DNA of 64,000 nt from Catalimonadaceae bacterium JC749. Its GTDB lineage: Bacteria; Bacteroidota; Bacteroidia; Cytophagales; Cyclobacteriaceae. The position numbers and the translations under genes were made by a program. A model generated the notes under the pieces. It did not search any database. It was not told where the DNA came from and was given only the letters and a program-made list of their open reading frames with translations. The DNA lies in the NCBI GenBank assembly GCA_021730635.1, contig JAJNNC010000003.1, forward strand, positions 620,001 through 684,000, in the 5' to 3' direction. This document shows, in pieces, positions 63,784 through 64,000 of the stretch (its first letter is position 1; each line of letters begins with the position of its first letter).

Positions 63784-64000
63784 TTATTGATGGATATCCT
63801 GGCGGGCTTCCTGTACCAGTTGATGCATGAAGTCGGATAAATGGCCCAGCGTACAGGCATTTCTGAAATGCTCAAGGAGCCGGAAGGGTTGGGAAACTTC
63901 GGTTTTGCTCTTTGAAGTTTCCTGTTTCAGTTTTTCTTTAGCCCGGCAAAAGAGCTGACGACAGTTTTCTTTTTTCTTACCAAAAAGCTCCTGAAGATCT
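63784..64000 (-). CDS. Partial sigma factor (C-terminal region 4), cut by window end
   Basis: The last 71 codons of a minus-strand gene run off the right edge. The visible chain begins DLQELFGKKKENCRQLFCRA, the end of a region 4 helix-turn-helix in a sigma-70 protein of the ECF type (NCRQ with RAKE). The stop is at 63784-63786. The rest of the gene is outside the window, so the type cannot be narrowed. Confidence 0.65.
   Translation of the reverse strand, partial: DLQELFGKKKENCRQLFCRAKEKLKQETSKSKTEVSQPFRLLEHFRNACTLGHLSDFMHQLVQEARQDIHQ

Noticed and set aside
1-64000. CRISPR array or prophage
   Set aside because: No regularly spaced short repeats and no phage structural, integrase or transposase genes are visible in the window.

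Overview
The window looks like a chromosomal segment of a Bacteroidota bacterium, most likely a Cytophagales-type marine or soil heterotroph. Support: starts without Shine-Dalgarno sites, two promoters that fit the Bacteroidota TTG-N19-TAnnTTTG pattern (before the tRNAs and before a tetR gene), many lipoproteins, BACON, ScyD and DUF1080 families, and an HAE1-type RND pump. The genus is not determinable from sequence alone. No rRNA, phage, transposase or CRISPR array was seen.

Layout. 0.2-6.1 kb (minus): sodium:solute symporter, rhomboid protease, polyprenyl synthase, RNase R. 6.5-9.6 kb (plus): six-hairpin glycosidase-like protein and NhaD-type Na+/H+ antiporter. 9.6-11.4 kb: PolB-like 3'-5' exonuclease whose last catalytic Asp is Asn, dCTP deaminase, tRNA-Gly(GCC), tRNA-Leu(UAA) and a terminator. 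12.1-21.7 kb: a five-gene signalling operon with a 1910-aa cytosolic hybrid kinase carrying nine 92-residue HAMP repeats, GAF, kinase core and three receivers, then a receiver-kinase, a response regulator, a CHASE3 kinase and a second response regulator. A structured leader may precede it. 21.9-28.8 kb: small hypotheticals, an endonuclease/exonuclease/phosphatase protein, TerC, a Ca2+/Na+ antiporter and an unknown 328-aa protein that overlaps a convergent tetR. 28.7-35.9 kb (minus): tetR-tolC-mfp-rnd efflux operon with two matching palindromes, one covering the tetR promoter. 36-43.7 kb: two secreted amidohydrolase-family proteins (one active-looking domain, two without the metal motif), a ScyD-like lipoprotein and a TPR lipoprotein.

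43.8-48.3 kb is an AT-rich accessory stretch of orphan secreted or lipoprotein genes, all plus strand, separated by structured spacers. It includes a secreted protein with a TIMP/NTR-like N-terminus and a Kazal C-terminus, plus two decayed toxin-antitoxin loci: hicAB with a truncated hicA, and a DUF433 gene with an in-frame stop followed by what may be the first codons of its toxin gene. It may be a degraded cassette-type or recombination hotspot.

48.3-64 kb: membrane class III cyclase, HipA-like kinase with DUF3037 partner, CE15-like esterase with three BACON domains, ECF sigma factor with membrane partner, an operon of PQQ-type dehydrogenase/PKD/cytochrome c, SUMF1-fold protein and DUF1080 protein, two small tandem paralogues, a DUF3095 protein, an EcsC-family protein, an acyl-CoA desaturase, and the 3' end of a sigma factor cut by the window edge.
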